Source: Halomonas sp. HAL1 (GTDB lineage: Bacteria; Pseudomonadota; Gammaproteobacteria; Pseudomonadales; Halomonadaceae). From it: DNA of 64,000 nucleotides. The notes under the pieces are model-generated. The model ran no database searches and was not told the origin of the DNA. It saw only the letters and a program-made list of their open reading frames with translations. A program made the translations under genes and the position numbers. Where the stretch lies: NCBI RefSeq assembly GCF_030544485.1, contig NZ_CP130610.1, forward strand, positions 558,001 through 622,000, read 5' to 3'. Shown here piece after piece: positions 27,719-37,771 of this stretch (position 1 is its first letter; each line of letters opens with the position of its first letter).

Positions 27719-28404
27719 AACGGCTCCAGGGAGAGATAGGGGGCGGCAGTCGCGGCGTTGGGGGCATCAAGATGAGGAATAATGCCTAAACAGGGGGCCG
27801 CCAGTTTGGCGTTCAAATGGGCGATATTGGCCTCAAAGCGGGCTGTGTCAGCCGCAAAGGCGGGGTCTACCACGCTGCCTGCCCATCCTGCTACTACCAA
27901 GCCGTCGGCGCGAATGGCTTCTGCTGTTAAGCGGGCATGGTTTAAGCAGCCCAGCTTTAGGCCAACCACCAGAATCACCGGCAGCTCAAGCGCCATCGCC
28001 AGGTCGGCAAAATCTTCCTGCTCGTTTAACGGTACGCGCCACCCACCGGCGCCTTCAATTAGGGTGAAGTCTCTGGATGTTTGGGTAAGCGTTTCACGCA
28101 GCAAGCTAACGATGGCGCTAATTTCAAGCGGCTTGCCCGCTTCAAACGCGGCAAGATGAGGCGCAATGGCCGGGGCAAAGGCGATGGGGTTCACCGTGGC
28201 GTAGTCGACCGGCGGCACGCTTTGATGCTGAAGGGCGAGGGCATCACTATTCCGCAAGCCTTCAGGCGTGGCTTGGCTGCCCGAGGCGATAGGTTTTAAG
28301 CCTAGCGTGCTCAACTGCTGTTGGCGGGCGGCATATAGTAACCCGCTGGTCACCAGGGTTTTACCCGCATCGGTATCGGTGCCAGTCACAAACCAAACGT
28401 TCAT
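27715..28404 (-). CDS. bioD: Dethiobiotin synthetase BioD
   Basis: A 229-residue ATP-dependent carboxylase-like enzyme that closes the ureido ring of dethiobiotin from DAPA and CO2. The P-loop GTDTDAGKTLVTSGLL is near the N terminus, followed by GLKPIASGS, and later LIEGAGGWRVPLNEQEDFADLA and the GLKLGCLNHARLTAEAI segment. Both gene ends overlap neighbours by four bases, showing tight coupling between bioC and bioA. Cytosolic. Confidence 0.96.
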   Translation of the reverse strand: MNVWFVTGTDTDAGKTLVTSGLLYAARQQQLSTLGLKPIASGSQATPEGLRNSDALALQHQSVPPVDYATVNPIAFAPAIAPHLAAFEAGKPLEISAIVSLLRETLTQTSRDFTLIEGAGGWRVPLNEQEDFADLAMALELPVILVVGLKLGCLNHARLTAEAIRADGLVVAGWAGSVVDPAFAADTARFEANIAHLNAKLAAPCLGIIPHLDAPNAATAAPYLSLEPL

Positions 28405-29183
28405 AGCGATTTTTCCAATTGCAGCGTTAAGCAGTGGTAGCTCACGGGTAGGCCGTCCGGCTGGCGGAGTTGTTCAAAGCGCGCTTGTGCGGCGGCGATG
28501 TCATTTCGGCTAAGGCTGGTCTGTGGCCGGGCAATCTGGGCGCCGACACCTTTGATAGATGCCATCACCGCCTTCAAATCAGGGTAATAGAAGCGTTCAA
28601 CGGTGGCCGCCTGGCGGGAAATGGTTAAGCCGCTTTCATCGATGGCCCTCTCGACACTGGCGCGATCAGGTGTTTGCAGCAGCGCTTCGGGGCGCTGCCA
28701 GGCAAAGGCGATCTCCTCCAGGGTGCCGGGCAGCAGCGTCGTAATATATGCCAGCCCACCGGGCGTGAGAATCCGGTAAAGCTCAGCCATCACCGCACCA
28801 ATGTCGCGACACCATTGCACCGCCAAGTTGGAAAACACCAGATCAAATGAACGCTTATCAAATGGCTGGGCAGCCGCGTCGCCCGGTTGCCAGTGGATGC
28901 TTTCACCGTGGCGTTGTCGAGCCTGTTCCAGCATGCCAGGTGCTAAGTCTAAACCGGTGATCTGAGCGCAGGGGTAACGTTCAGCCAAGCGCTGTGTCCA
29001 GACACCGGTGCCGCACCCCATATCCAACACGTTAAAGGCGTGTGGAGGTAACGACCCCCAAAGCATCTCGCCTATGTGGCGTTGTGCAGTGGCTAGTGCA
29101 TCGTAGCGGGGAGCGGCTCGTGAGAAAGCGTGGGCGACCCGTGCCTGCCAGTTTGCCTCCGTCTTCAGCGTTAGATCGTTCAT
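28401..29183 (-). CDS. bioC: Malonyl-ACP O-methyltransferase BioC
   Basis: A 260-residue SAM methyltransferase that methylates the free carboxyl of malonyl-ACP so that fatty acid synthase can extend it to the pimeloyl chain. Motif I is VLDMGCGTGVWTQRLAERY, then GLDLAPGMLEQAR, and SFDLVFSNLAVQWCRD, which is typical of BioC. A four-base overlap on each side links it to bioH upstream and bioD downstream. Start chosen at the ATG overlapping the end of bioH. Confidence 0.94.
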   Translation of the reverse strand: MNDLTLKTEANWQARVAHAFSRAAPRYDALATAQRHIGEMLWGSLPPHAFNVLDMGCGTGVWTQRLAERYPCAQITGLDLAPGMLEQARQRHGESIHWQPGDAAAQPFDKRSFDLVFSNLAVQWCRDIGAVMAELYRILTPGGLAYITTLLPGTLEEIAFAWQRPEALLQTPDRASVERAIDESGLTISRQAATVERFYYPDLKAVMASIKGVGAQIARPQTSLSRNDIAAAQARFEQLRQPDGLPVSYHCLTLQLEKSL

Positions 29184-29926
29184 AAAGCCGCCGTACTGAC
29201 GTTGGTCATCTGGTTAGCATGACGAACAATCTCGGCGGCGAGCACCTGGGGTTGCGAGAGCATCGGGCAGTGGCCGACATCGCTTAGGGGGGCGCTGATG
29301 CGGCGCTGGGCGGGGCTGATAAAGGGATCATGGTCGCCAATAAGACGTACTACCGGGCAAGGGGGCGCCGCTAAGCGTGGACGATTATCAATCGACGCCA
29401 ACCACTGCAGACCGGTAGCCAGGGTGGTGCTGTCGGCGGGGGGCGTATCACCCAGCAAATCATGCAGTTGCCGAGCAGCCTGCCGAGGGCCGGGCTCCCC
29501 TTGGGTCTGCCAGCGCAAGAAATGTTGCCACGTCGCGGTGGGGGCACGTTGAAAGGCGCGCTGAAAGGCACTCAGCTCGGCACTAGTGACGCCCCCTTTG
29601 GCACTGACCTCGTCTTTGACACAGAATGCATCCCCCGCACCGAGCAGAATCAGGCCCCGTGGTGGGGGGAGATATGCCAGTAGCGCCGTAGCCAGTAGCC
29701 CACCCAATGACCAGCCGACCCAAACCGCATCGCTGGCTAACGACTCGGCCATAGCCTCGGCCAGTTCTTCCAGCGTCGCGTTGGCCTCAAGTGAGGGCGT
29801 ATCGCCGTAGCCGGGCCACTCTACTGTCTGGGCAGCTAGACAGGTGGGCCAGTGCGCCTCGAGCGGCTGCCAAATACGCTGGTCGATTCCCCAGCCGGAG
29901 AGCAGGATTAAGCGCAGGGGCTGCAT
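29180..29926 (-). CDS. bioH: Pimeloyl-ACP methyl ester esterase BioH
   Basis: A 248-residue alpha/beta hydrolase. The nucleophile serine lies in WVGWSLGGLLA, the aspartate in LIGDHDPF and the histidine in DVGHCPML, giving a complete triad. It would hydrolyse the methyl ester of pimeloyl-ACP to end chain growth before BioF acts. Position between bioF and bioC inside the operon supports BioH, rather than a stray hydrolase. The start follows AAGAGGCG and overlaps the end of bioF by 19 bases. BioG-type replacements are less likely given the GWSLGG and length. Confidence 0.92.
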   Translation of the reverse strand: MQPLRLILLSGWGIDQRIWQPLEAHWPTCLAAQTVEWPGYGDTPSLEANATLEELAEAMAESLASDAVWVGWSLGGLLATALLAYLPPPRGLILLGAGDAFCVKDEVSAKGGVTSAELSAFQRAFQRAPTATWQHFLRWQTQGEPGPRQAARQLHDLLGDTPPADSTTLATGLQWLASIDNRPRLAAPPCPVVRLIGDHDPFISPAQRRISAPLSDVGHCPMLSQPQVLAAEIVRHANQMTNVSTAAL

Positions 29927-31071
29927 AACGCCTCTTGGTGCTGGCAGTGGTGGAGCGCGGCTAACAGTTGATCAATATCGTCGTGCTGGTGGCGCGCACT
30001 TAAAGTCACACGCAGACGGGACTCACCCTTGGGCACCGTTGGCGGTCTAATCGCCCCCACCTGTATGCCCTTTTGCTGGAGCTGTAACGCCCAGCTTAGG
30101 GTGCGCGCTTCGTCCCCCAGGATCAGCGGCTGAATGGGGGTGGTCGAATCGCTGAGAGGTAGTCCCAAGTGCAGCGCCTCATGGCGAAAGTAAGCGATAT
30201 TAGTGTTTAGCTGGGCGCGGAGTCCCTGTTCACTCTGAACGATCTCCAGCGCTTTTAACGTCGCGGCGGCGATGGCCGGAGGCTGTGCGGTGGTGTAAAT
30301 ATAGCTGCGTGAAAACTGAATCAGGTGCTCGATTAGCTTGGCATCCCCGGCGACAAAAGCCCCGGCGGTACCTAATGCTTTGCCCAGAGTTCCGACCAAA
30401 ATCGGCACCTCGGAACTGTTCCAAGTGCTGCCCACGCAGCCGCTGCCATTGTCGCCTAGCACGCCTACCCCGTGGGCATCATCGATCATCAGCCAGGCGC
30501 TGTGCTGCCGACTGACTTCGACCAGCGTGGCAATGTCGGCGATATCGCCATCCATACTGAAAACGCCATCGCTGACCACGAGCTTATGCGCGCACTCACT
30601 GCGCGCCAGCAGGCTTTCCAGATCAATAGCATCGCGGTGATGAAAGCGACGCGAGCGGGCAGCGCTTAACGCGGCGCCATCGATTAGCGATGCGTGGTTG
30701 AGGCGATCCTGGAAAATAGCGGTATGGCGATCTGCCAGCGCTTGCAGCACGCCTAGATTGGCCATATAGCCGGTAGAAAACAGCAGCGCACGTTCGCGGC
30801 CTGTCCAGCGCGCTAACGCTTCTTCCAGGGCGTCGTGAATCTCCAGATGACCGCTGACCAAATGCGAAGCGCCTGCACCTGCACCGTAACGGAGAGCGCC
30901 AGCCGCCTGTGCCTCGCTAACGCGCGGGTCTTGAGCGAGGCCCAGGTAGTCGTTACCCGCAAAGTCGAGGGTATTGCTTTTGGCTACCTGACGAGTTCGC
31001 CAACGCTCCGTCTGTTGACGATGAGCGCGGGCGTCGGCCAGACGCTGTTGCCACGCTTCAGACACTGGCAT
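29908..31071 (-). CDS. bioF: 8-amino-7-oxononanoate synthase BioF
   Basis: A 387-residue PLP enzyme of the alpha-oxoamine synthase family, which condenses pimeloyl-ACP with alanine to give KAPA. Landmarks: [51 protein letters not shown], and [17 protein letters not shown] with the PLP lysine. Normal length. Its start overlaps the bioB end by 14 bases and its end overlaps bioH by 19 bases. Confidence 0.96.
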   Translation of the reverse strand: MPVSEAWQQRLADARAHRQQTERWRTRQVAKSNTLDFAGNDYLGLAQDPRVSEAQAAGALRYGAGAGASHLVSGHLEIHDALEEALARWTGRERALLFSTGYMANLGVLQALADRHTAIFQDRLNHASLIDGAALSAARSRRFHHRDAIDLESLLARSECAHKLVVSDGVFSMDGDIADIATLVEVSRQHSAWLMIDDAHGVGVLGDNGSGCVGSTWNSSEVPILVGTLGKALGTAGAFVAGDAKLIEHLIQFSRSYIYTTAQPPAIAAATLKALEIVQSEQGLRAQLNTNIAYFRHEALHLGLPLSDSTTPIQPLILGDEARTLSWALQLQQKGIQVGAIRPPTVPKGESRLRVTLSARHQHDDIDQLLAALHHCQHQEALCSPCA

Positions 31072-32137
31072 CTACCGCCAGCTCGGCAACGCGTTCGGCG
31101 TGCACCTGCTGCTGTGCCTGTTGGGCAAGGCGTGCCGCTTGGATATCCTCGCTTTCGCAGGTCTCGCGCTTCTCAGGGTGCAGGCCCAGCTTGGCAAACA
31201 GCGCGCGGTCACGATCCACCTGGGGGTTGCCGGTGGTCAGCAGTTTGTCGCCGTAGAAGATCGAGTTGGCGCCTGCCAAAAACGCCAGCGCCTGGGTCGA
31301 TTCGTTCATCTGCTCACGGCCAGCGGAGAGCCGCACATGGCTTTGCGGCATCATGATGCGGGCGACCGCAATGGCGCGGATGAACTCGATCGGGTCTAAA
31401 TCCTCGACGTTTTCCAGCGGCGTGCCGGGCACTTTCACCAGCATATTGATAGGTACGGACTCCGGATGTGGCGACAGCTTAGCCAGTTGTTGCAGCAGGG
31501 CGCTACGATCCTTGGCATCCTCACCCATACCCAGAATGCCGCCGGAGCACACTTTCATGCCTGCATCGCGCACGTTGGAGAGGGTTTCCAGCCGGTCGCT
31601 GTAGGTGCGGGTGGTGATGATTTCGCCGTAGAACTCCGGCGAGGTATCCAGGTTGTGGTTGTAGTAATCGAGTCCCGCCGTGGCCAGTCGGCTGGCCTGT
31701 TCGCCGTCGACCATCCCCAGCGTCATGCAGGTCTCCAGGCCCACGGCTTTTACCTGACGAACCATCTCTTCGACCAGCAGTAGATCTTTATCGCGAGGGC
31801 TGCGCCATGCGGCGCCCATGCAAAAGCGGCTGGCGCCTGCCTCTTTCGCTGCCTTGGCTTGTTCGACGACCTTTTCAATTTCCAGCAGCTTCTCTTTTTC
31901 CAGCTGAGTGTTGTAGTGGCCGGATTGGGGACAGTATTTGCAGTCTTCGGGGCAGGCGCCGGTCTTGATCGACAGCAGGGTAGAGACCTGCACCGCGTTA
32001 GCATCGAAGTGGGCACGGTGAACCTGCTGGGCTTGAAACAGCAGGTCGTTGAACGGCAGCGCAAAAAGCGCGTTGATCTCGTCCAGCGTCCAGTCGTGGC
32101 GTTGTTCATGAAGGAACTGTTCGTGATGCACGGTCAT
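31058..32137 (-). CDS. bioB: Biotin synthase BioB
   Basis: A 359-residue radical SAM enzyme that inserts sulfur into dethiobiotin. The SAM [4Fe-4S] motif is C62, C66, C69 ([13 protein letters not shown]); the cysteines and arginine for the auxiliary [2Fe-2S] cluster lie later ([18 protein letters not shown]-type [10 protein letters not shown], and the [11 protein letters not shown] arginine). First gene of the six-gene bio operon. A promoter with a perfect TTGACA and a BirA-like half-site pair lie just upstream. The C-terminal tail beyond about residue 320 is rich in Ala and Gln and variable. Confidence 0.97.
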   Translation of the reverse strand: MTVHHEQFLHEQRHDWTLDEINALFALPFNDLLFQAQQVHRAHFDANAVQVSTLLSIKTGACPEDCKYCPQSGHYNTQLEKEKLLEIEKVVEQAKAAKEAGASRFCMGAAWRSPRDKDLLLVEEMVRQVKAVGLETCMTLGMVDGEQASRLATAGLDYYNHNLDTSPEFYGEIITTRTYSDRLETLSNVRDAGMKVCSGGILGMGEDAKDRSALLQQLAKLSPHPESVPINMLVKVPGTPLENVEDLDPIEFIRAIAVARIMMPQSHVRLSAGREQMNESTQALAFLAGANSIFYGDKLLTTGNPQVDRDRALFAKLGLHPEKRETCESEDIQAARLAQQAQQQVHAERVAELAVDASV

Positions 32138-32138
32138 C

Positions 32139-32168
32139 TGTAAACCTTATTATCTGTATTAGTTGACG
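32139..32168 (-). promoter_or_regulatory. Candidate BirA operator of the bio operon
   Basis: TGTAAACC (32139-32146), 14 bases, then AGTTGACG (32161-32168). The E. coli BirA site is TTGTAAACC, 14-16 bases, GGTTTACAA; here the first half is near perfect and the second matches at 5 of 8. It lies just upstream of the bioB ATG, downstream of the -10 element, so a bound repressor would block transcription. The second half is weak, so this is tentative. Confidence 0.4.
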
Positions 32169-32170
32169 AG

Positions 32171-32200
32171 ACTTTAGCGGCGTTGCGCTTTGGGTGTCAA
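32171..32200 (-). promoter_or_regulatory. Probable bio operon promoter
   Basis: On the minus strand, TTGACA (32200-32195) is followed after 18 bases by TAAAGT (32176-32171). The -35 is perfect and the -10 matches four of six. Transcription would start close to the BirA-like site. Confidence 0.5.
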
Positions 32201-32316
32201 CGTTGAGATATTTTTAGGTTTACGGTGGTGTTGGAAATATTCGTCAAAGGACGCCGTGCTCATTTATACTCTGCGCCCTTTTTCACTCTTAGTTTCCCCC
32301 ACTCTTTGGAGCGCGG

Positions 32317-33120
32317 ATGTCTGCTTTTAAAAGCTCTGCTGATGAGAGTGCTTTGAACGATCACTCTATTGATCATGACACCGTAAATCATTACTCAGCT
32401 GCTGAGCATCCGCGCCCGCCCAGGCGTGAATTCAAAGCGCGCGGCAGTTTTGTCACGCGCTGTGAAGGGTGCAATTTACCGGTGCTTAATTGTTTGTGCC
32501 CCTATCAAGTGAAGGCGGAAAGCGTCGCTCAGGTATGGCTGTTAACGCATTCGATCGAGCACTACAAACCGACGAATACCGGTCGCTTGATTGGTGATGT
32601 GCTTAGCGAGACGCGAATCTTTACCTGGTACCGTACGGCGCCGGATGCGCAGCTGGCAGCGCTGTTGAAAGACCCTCGCTATGCTCCCTTTGTGATTTTT
32701 CCCGATGACCAGCCCGACTACGCGGATCGGGTGGTGGGTATCGAAGCGGTGCATGCGGCGAAAGCGCAGACGCGCATTCCGGTATTTATCATTCTGGATG
32801 GCACCTGGCGTCAGGCGCGGCGCATGTTCCGTAAAAGTGCCTATCTGGATGCATTGCCTGTGCTGCCATTGAGAACCGAGCGGGAGACGCGTTATCGGCT
32901 GCGCAAACCGGCGTCAAAATCGCACCTCTGTACTGCGGAAGTGGCTATCGAGCTGCTGCGACAGGGCGGGGATACGGTCGCTGCGGATGTGCTGGATGAT
33001 TACTTTGAGGTGTTTAACGATAGCTACGCGGCGAGCCGTCTGCATCACAGAATCGCCTCACCGACCGCGGCGATGCGGCGCCTATTAGCTCAGCAAGAAG
33101 CAGCGCCCATAGAAATATGA
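32317..33120 (+). CDS. tapT: DTW-domain tRNA-uridine aminocarboxypropyltransferase
   Basis: A 267-residue protein with a DTW domain, the family of TapT (YfiP), which makes acp3U47 in tRNA from S-adenosylmethionine. Zinc-type cysteines occur in CEGCNLPVLNCLCP, then WLLTHSIEHYKPTNTGRL and the signature IILDGTWRQARRMFRKS. An N-terminal extension of about 45 residues is rich in His, Asp and Ser and probably disordered. It is divergent from bioB with a possible promoter TCGTCA-N18-TATACT in the gap. It stands alone; convergent TraB-family gene follows. Confidence 0.88.
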   Translation: MSAFKSSADESALNDHSIDHDTVNHYSAAEHPRPPRREFKARGSFVTRCEGCNLPVLNCLCPYQVKAESVAQVWLLTHSIEHYKPTNTGRLIGDVLSETRIFTWYRTAPDAQLAALLKDPRYAPFVIFPDDQPDYADRVVGIEAVHAAKAQTRIPVFIILDGTWRQARRMFRKSAYLDALPVLPLRTERETRYRLRKPASKSHLCTAEVAIELLRQGGDTVAADVLDDYFEVFNDSYAASRLHHRIASPTAAMRRLLAQQEAAPIEI

Positions 33121-33137
33121 GCGCTGCGAGGGTCGTT

Positions 33138-34421
33138 TTACGCGCTGCCACTGCCAAACAGGGCACCGGCGATTCTGAACCCAGCTACCCAGGTACCCAC
33201 CGCGGAGCCTAGCGTGGCGAGAATAAACACCAGCAGGGTGCGCGATACGCGGTTTTGCCACCAGCCTTTTAATTGCGTCACATCGTGGCGCAGCGATGAA
33301 AAATCGCGCACTTTGGGTTTGCGCATATACAGCTCAACCCCGGCGGCCACAAAGCCCGCGCCGATGGTGGGGTTCAGCGAGGTGAGCGGGGCGGCAAAGA
33401 AGGTGGCAATCACGGTAACGGGGTGTGCCAGGGCGATAATCGTCGCTCCGCCAGAGAGAATGCCGTTAATCAAGAACCACTCAAGCACCAGCTGCCAGCC
33501 CAGGCCGGTATTGCGCGAGAAGCCAATCGCAAAGCCGGTGAGCACTAACGCGGTAATCAGCCAGGGCAGCGCCTTCCAAATTTTGGACGGTGGCGGGGTG
33601 GCCTCCAATGATTCGCGCTCTACTTTTGGGTCGGCGGGCAGCGGTGCTTCCAAGTGTTCGCCGGTGCCTTTTAAGTGGCCTGCACCGATCACCACCAGCA
33701 CGTGCTGGTAGCGCCCCGGCGGCGCCTCTTCGGCTAACCGTAGCGCCATGTAGCGGTCACGCTCGCGAATCAGCGGCGTATACAGCGCTTCGGATTCGGC
33801 GGCAAACTCGCTGAAGGTGGCTTCCAGCATATCGCCTTCTTTGAGTTTTTCGATATCCTCTTTGGAAACGTCCTGACGCGAAAGCACGCTGCCGATAAGC
33901 CCTGAAAAGAGCGAAAAGCGCTGCCACCAGGGCACGTTGCGGTAGATGCGCTTTAGCGTTACGCCTACATCGCGGTCGACCAGCAGCAGTGGCAGTTGGA
34001 GACGGCTGGCCTCTTCAACGGCGGCGCGCATCTCAGCCCCTGGCTGAATGCCGGATTGATCGGCAATACGCTGTTGAAAGGCGCCAAGCGCTAAGCTCGC
34101 CGCGACCATGCCCGCTTTGCCTTCCCGGAACACTTGAAACAGGTCCTGTTCGCCCATGGCATCCGGATTCGACATGCTCTGGTGACGGGCATCGCAAAGC
34201 TCGATGGCCACCGCATCAAAGGCGCCGCTATCTATCAGTTTGCGCACATCGTCGGCACTTTCCGCCGACACATGAGCCGTACCCAACAGCGTGTAGCGGG
34301 TTTCACCGATAGTGAAGGTTTTTAACGGCCCGCTAGTGGCCGGGAGTGAAGTCGGGGTTGCCGTCAGTGGCCCGCTCTCTTCCTGAGAAGCTTCTTGGTG
34401 AGACGTATCATCTTGGTTCAT
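33138..34421 (-). CDS. TraB/GumN-family membrane protein
   Basis: A 427-residue protein. The N-terminal domain (about 40-265) shows the TraB/PrgY pattern: LLGTAHVSAES with the conserved GxxH, AIELCDARHQ, and VVIGAGHLKG near its end. Three or four hydrophobic helices follow (KIWKALPWLITALVLTGFAIG, GGATIIALAHPVTVIATFF, and the C-terminal VSRTLLVFILATLGSAVG). TraB/PrgY lowers pheromone activity in enterococci and the fold resembles Tiki proteases, so proteolysis of a small peptide is possible. The role in gammaproteobacteria is unknown. The first 35 residues are acidic and disordered-looking. Confidence 0.85.
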   Translation of the reverse strand: MNQDDTSHQEASQEESGPLTATPTSLPATSGPLKTFTIGETRYTLLGTAHVSAESADDVRKLIDSGAFDAVAIELCDARHQSMSNPDAMGEQDLFQVFREGKAGMVAASLALGAFQQRIADQSGIQPGAEMRAAVEEASRLQLPLLLVDRDVGVTLKRIYRNVPWWQRFSLFSGLIGSVLSRQDVSKEDIEKLKEGDMLEATFSEFAAESEALYTPLIRERDRYMALRLAEEAPPGRYQHVLVVIGAGHLKGTGEHLEAPLPADPKVERESLEATPPPSKIWKALPWLITALVLTGFAIGFSRNTGLGWQLVLEWFLINGILSGGATIIALAHPVTVIATFFAAPLTSLNPTIGAGFVAAGVELYMRKPKVRDFSSLRHDVTQLKGWWQNRVSRTLLVFILATLGSAVGTWVAGFRIAGALFGSGSA

Positions 34422-34465
34422 TTACAGCTCTCAAATCGATCAATAAGGGGTCAGGCGTGAAGTGC

Positions 34466-35914
34466 TTAACGCCGCCAGAAGGCGGGTGTGAATAGCACGA
34501 GCACCGTAAAAATTTCCAGCCGCCCGAGCAGCATGGCGAGTACCAGAATCCATTTTGCTAGCGTGGGCATCTCACCATAGTGGGTGCTTGCTTCCCCCAG
34601 CGCTGGGCCTAGGTTGTTGAGTGCTGACCCCACCGTGGACCAAGCCGTTACCTGATCAACCCCAGTCGCCATCACCCCAACCAACATTATAAAGAACAGC
34701 AACATGTAAACTGAAAAGAACCCCCATACCGCTTGGGCAATGCTGTCGGGCACGCTGACTTTGCCCACTTTGACCGCAATCACCGCATTGGGGTGGATCA
34801 GCCGCATAATCTCACGCATGCCCTGTTTAAGGATCAAGATAATCCGAATGACCTTCATGCCGCCACCGGTAGAACCGGAGCAGCCACCGACGAACGCCGC
34901 GACAAACAGCAGAAAGGGTAGGGCGCCAGGCCACATGGAGAAGTCGGCGACACTATAACCCGCCGTGGTGGCGACCGAGACGACTTGGAAAACCCCATGG
35001 CGCAGCCCGCGCAGTGTGTCATAGGTATTGGTTAACCACAGCGACAATACGGTGATCACAGACAAGGCGAGCAGAAACAGCATCAAAAAACGTGCTTCGG
35101 GGTCATGAAAATAGTGCATCAGGCTCTTTTCACGCCAAGCGATGAAATGCAGGCTAAAACTGAACGCAGAAATAAGCATGAAGGCGATGCAGATCATTTC
35201 AATCGTGGCGCTATCAAAATAGCCGATACTGGCGTCATAGGTAGAAAACCCGCCGTTGGCGACGGTCGAAAAGCTATGACTTAACGCATCGAACCAGCTC
35301 ATGCCCGCTAACATATAGGCGATCATGCAGGCGAGGGTGAGCGTGGCGTAGATATACCACAGTGCCTTGGCGGTTTCGGTAATACGTGGGGTGAGCTTGG
35401 AGTCTTTCAGCGGCCCCGGTATTTCGGTGCGATAAAGGGCCATGCCACCAACCCCTAGAGTGGGCAAAATGGCGACGGCCAATACGACGATCCCCATGCC
35501 GCCCAGCCACTGGAGCTGCTGGCGGTAGTAGAGAATCGATTCGGGTAAAAAGTCGATGCCGGTAATCACGGTAGCGCCGGTAGTGGTTAAACCGGAGAAC
35601 GATTCAAATACCGCATCGGTAATATTCAGCGAGCCTTCGCCGAATAGCATTAGCGGCAGCGAGCCAAATAGCGCCAGCACCGTCCAGAACATCGCGGCGA
35701 TAATAAAGCCATCGCGGATACGCAGCTCTTTTTGCGCGCGGCGGTTAGGCAGGTAAAGGAGCAGTCCGGTCACCACCGAAATTGCAATGCCGCTAATAAA
35801 GGCACTCCATACGCCGTCGCGAAACCAGAGTGAAATCAGCGTTGGAGGAAGCATAGTCAGGCTGAATAGCATCAGCAACAGCCCTAAAATGCGCAAAATA
35901 ACCCGCAGACTCAT
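34466..35914 (-). CDS. trkH: Trk potassium uptake membrane subunit TrkH
   Basis: A 482-residue potassium channel subunit with the four repeated pore loops of the Trk/Ktr group, e.g. ESFSGLTTTGATVITG and FSTVANGGFSTYD and VSVATTAGYSVADF, plus GGCSGSTGGGMKVIRI. It imports potassium with the cytosolic regulator TrkA, which is encoded just upstream on the same strand. This is the usual first osmotic response in halophiles. Length matches E. coli TrkH (483). Adjacent trkA-trkH order is typical of Halomonas; the gap is about 50 bases, so they are probably cotranscribed. Confidence 0.96.
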   Translation of the reverse strand: MSLRVILRILGLLLMLFSLTMLPPTLISLWFRDGVWSAFISGIAISVVTGLLLYLPNRRAQKELRIRDGFIIAAMFWTVLALFGSLPLMLFGEGSLNITDAVFESFSGLTTTGATVITGIDFLPESILYYRQQLQWLGGMGIVVLAVAILPTLGVGGMALYRTEIPGPLKDSKLTPRITETAKALWYIYATLTLACMIAYMLAGMSWFDALSHSFSTVANGGFSTYDASIGYFDSATIEMICIAFMLISAFSFSLHFIAWREKSLMHYFHDPEARFLMLFLLALSVITVLSLWLTNTYDTLRGLRHGVFQVVSVATTAGYSVADFSMWPGALPFLLFVAAFVGGCSGSTGGGMKVIRIILILKQGMREIMRLIHPNAVIAVKVGKVSVPDSIAQAVWGFFSVYMLLFFIMLVGVMATGVDQVTAWSTVGSALNNLGPALGEASTHYGEMPTLAKWILVLAMLLGRLEIFTVLVLFTPAFWRR

Positions 35915-35966
35915 GGTTGTCGCATGCTCCTGTTATTGGCTGCCAGCGGCAGTGGTTCGGGGGTTA

Positions 35967-37340
35967 TCAAAAGAACGTGAGACCGACTTGGAACAAGCGC
36001 TCTACGTCTCGGATGCGGCGCTTGTCGATCACAAACAGAATCACGTGGTCGCCGCTCTCAACCATCACATCGCCGTGGGCAATGATGACCTCTTTACCGC
36101 GCACAATCGCGCCGATGGTGGTGCCCTCGGGCAGACCGATCTCGCGGATAGTACGGCCGACCACTTTGGAGGACTGCTTGTCACCGTGGGCAATCGCTTC
36201 GATGGCCTCGGCGGCGCCCCGGCGCAGCGAATGCACGTTGACGATGTCGCCGCGGCGTACGTGAGTCAGCAGGCTGCCGATGGTCGCCTGTTGGGGCGAA
36301 ATGGCGATATCAATCTCGCCACCCTGCACTAGGTCTACATAAGCGGCGTTGTTAATCAGCGTCAGCACCTTCTTGGCGCCTAAACGCTTGGCGAGCAGCG
36401 ACGACATGATATTAACCTCGTCGTCGTTGGTCAGCGCGCAGAAGATATCGCACTCTTCGATGTTCTCTTCTTCCAGCAGGCGCTTGCTGGTGGCGCTGCC
36501 GTGGAGTACCACGGTGCGATCCAGCCGCTCGGAAAGCGTGGTGCAGCGCTCCAGGTTGTGCTCGATGATCTTGACCTGGTGGCTATGCTCTAAATGCTCC
36601 GCCAGCCGCTCGCCGATATTACCGCCCCCAGCAATGACGACGCGGCGGAAATCTCGCTCGACCCGGCGCAGTTCGCTCATGACCGCGCGAATGTCGCGGC
36701 GAGCGGCCAGGAAGAAAACCTCGTCATCGGCTTCGATCACTGTGTCGCCGCGGGGAATAATCGGTCGGCTACGGCGATAGATGGCGGCCACGCGGGTATC
36801 CACGTTGGGCATATGGCGGCGCAGAAAGGCTAAATCCTGACCCACCAGCGGGCCGCCGTAGAAGGCTTTCACGGCTACCAGCTGCACCAGGCCACCGGCA
36901 AACTCCAATACCTGCAATGCGCCGGGGTGCTCAATCAAGCGGCGCACGTGGTCGGTGACCACCTGCTCGGGGCTGATCAGCACGTCGATGGGAATCGCTT
37001 CGTGGGCGAATAGCCCTTTGCGGGTCAGGTAAGCCGTCGCGCGCACCCGGGCAATTTTGGTTGGGGTGCGAAACAGCGTATGGGCGACCTGGCAGGCAAT
37101 CATGTTAATTTCATCGCTGTTAGTGACGGCGATCAACATATCGGCGTCTTCGCAGCCTGCTTGGCGCAGCACAATAGGGTAAGAGCCCGCGCCGGTCACG
37201 GTGCGGATATCGAGTTTGGTGTGTAGGTCACGCAGTTTTTTGGCGTCAGTATCAACGACGGTGATGTCGTTCTCCTCGCGAGCGAGGTGTTCAGCCAGGG
37301 TGCCGCCGACTTGGCCGGCGCCGAGAATGATGATTTTCAT
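35967..37340 (-). CDS. trkA: Trk potassium uptake regulator TrkA
   Basis: A 457-residue peripheral protein made of two RCK repeats. Each has a Rossmann nucleotide site: [16 protein letters not shown] near residue 3 and [17 protein letters not shown] near 233. TrkA-C domains follow each half. NAD(H), ATP or ADP binding here gates TrkH. Key acidic residues that bind the ribose are present (VVDTDAKKL and IIEHNLERC). It lies in the def-fmt-rsmB-trkA neighbourhood seen in E. coli and pseudomonads, but here a dodecin gene intervenes. Followed by trkH. Confidence 0.97.
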   Translation of the reverse strand: MKIIILGAGQVGGTLAEHLAREENDITVVDTDAKKLRDLHTKLDIRTVTGAGSYPIVLRQAGCEDADMLIAVTNSDEINMIACQVAHTLFRTPTKIARVRATAYLTRKGLFAHEAIPIDVLISPEQVVTDHVRRLIEHPGALQVLEFAGGLVQLVAVKAFYGGPLVGQDLAFLRRHMPNVDTRVAAIYRRSRPIIPRGDTVIEADDEVFFLAARRDIRAVMSELRRVERDFRRVVIAGGGNIGERLAEHLEHSHQVKIIEHNLERCTTLSERLDRTVVLHGSATSKRLLEEENIEECDIFCALTNDDEVNIMSSLLAKRLGAKKVLTLINNAAYVDLVQGGEIDIAISPQQATIGSLLTHVRRGDIVNVHSLRRGAAEAIEAIAHGDKQSSKVVGRTIREIGLPEGTTIGAIVRGKEVIIAHGDVMVESGDHVILFVIDKRRIRDVERLFQVGLTFF

Positions 37341-37471
37341 TGCTGAGCATCGGTTCCATTAAAAGCGCCAGCGCGATGTCGCTAAGACCAGGAGGCAGTC
37401 TTAAGACCCAGTCCTGACGTTCAAGACGTAAACTTTCATTCAGGAGCGTCTATCATGCGCTGCAATAAAGA

Positions 37472-37497
37472 CGGCGGCCAGTGTAAACCAGCCGCCG
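37472..37497 (-). terminator. Terminator after the dodecin gene
   Basis: Minus strand: CGGCGGCTGGT and ACTGGCCGCCG pair over 11 positions (two wobble) around a TTAC loop, then CTTTATT. It separates the dodecin gene from trkA. Confidence 0.7.
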
Positions 37498-37515
37498 CTG
37501 AAAAGCAGGTGAGGA

Positions 37516-37722
37516 TTATTCTAGCGTAAAGCCGACTTTGACCGTGACCTGCCAGTGGGCCACTTGGCCATCTTCAATGTGGCCACGGGTGTCGACCACT
37601 TCTAGCCAACGCATGTGCTTAATCGTTTCTGATGCTTTGGCCAATGCATTCTGTACCGCTTCTTCAATACCTTTCTCGGAAGATCCGGTCAGTTCTACAT
37701 GCTTGTAGGTGTGATGACTCAT
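37516..37722 (-). CDS. Dodecin family flavin-binding protein
   Basis: A 68-residue protein of the dodecin family: [22 protein letters not shown], then [32 protein letters not shown]. Twelve copies form a hollow sphere that stores flavin, with the tryptophan (W39 in MRWLEV) stacking on the ring. Halophilic archaea and many proteobacteria have it; it protects riboflavin or FMN from light. It ends in its own terminator and has AAGGAG before the ATG, so it is a single transcription unit. Confidence 0.93.
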   Translation of the reverse strand: MSHHTYKHVELTGSSEKGIEEAVQNALAKASETIKHMRWLEVVDTRGHIEDGQVAHWQVTVKVGFTLE

Positions 37723-37771
37723 AATGTCTCCTTCCTTGTCATAAATTCACTGCCCCGGCATCAGTCAACGC

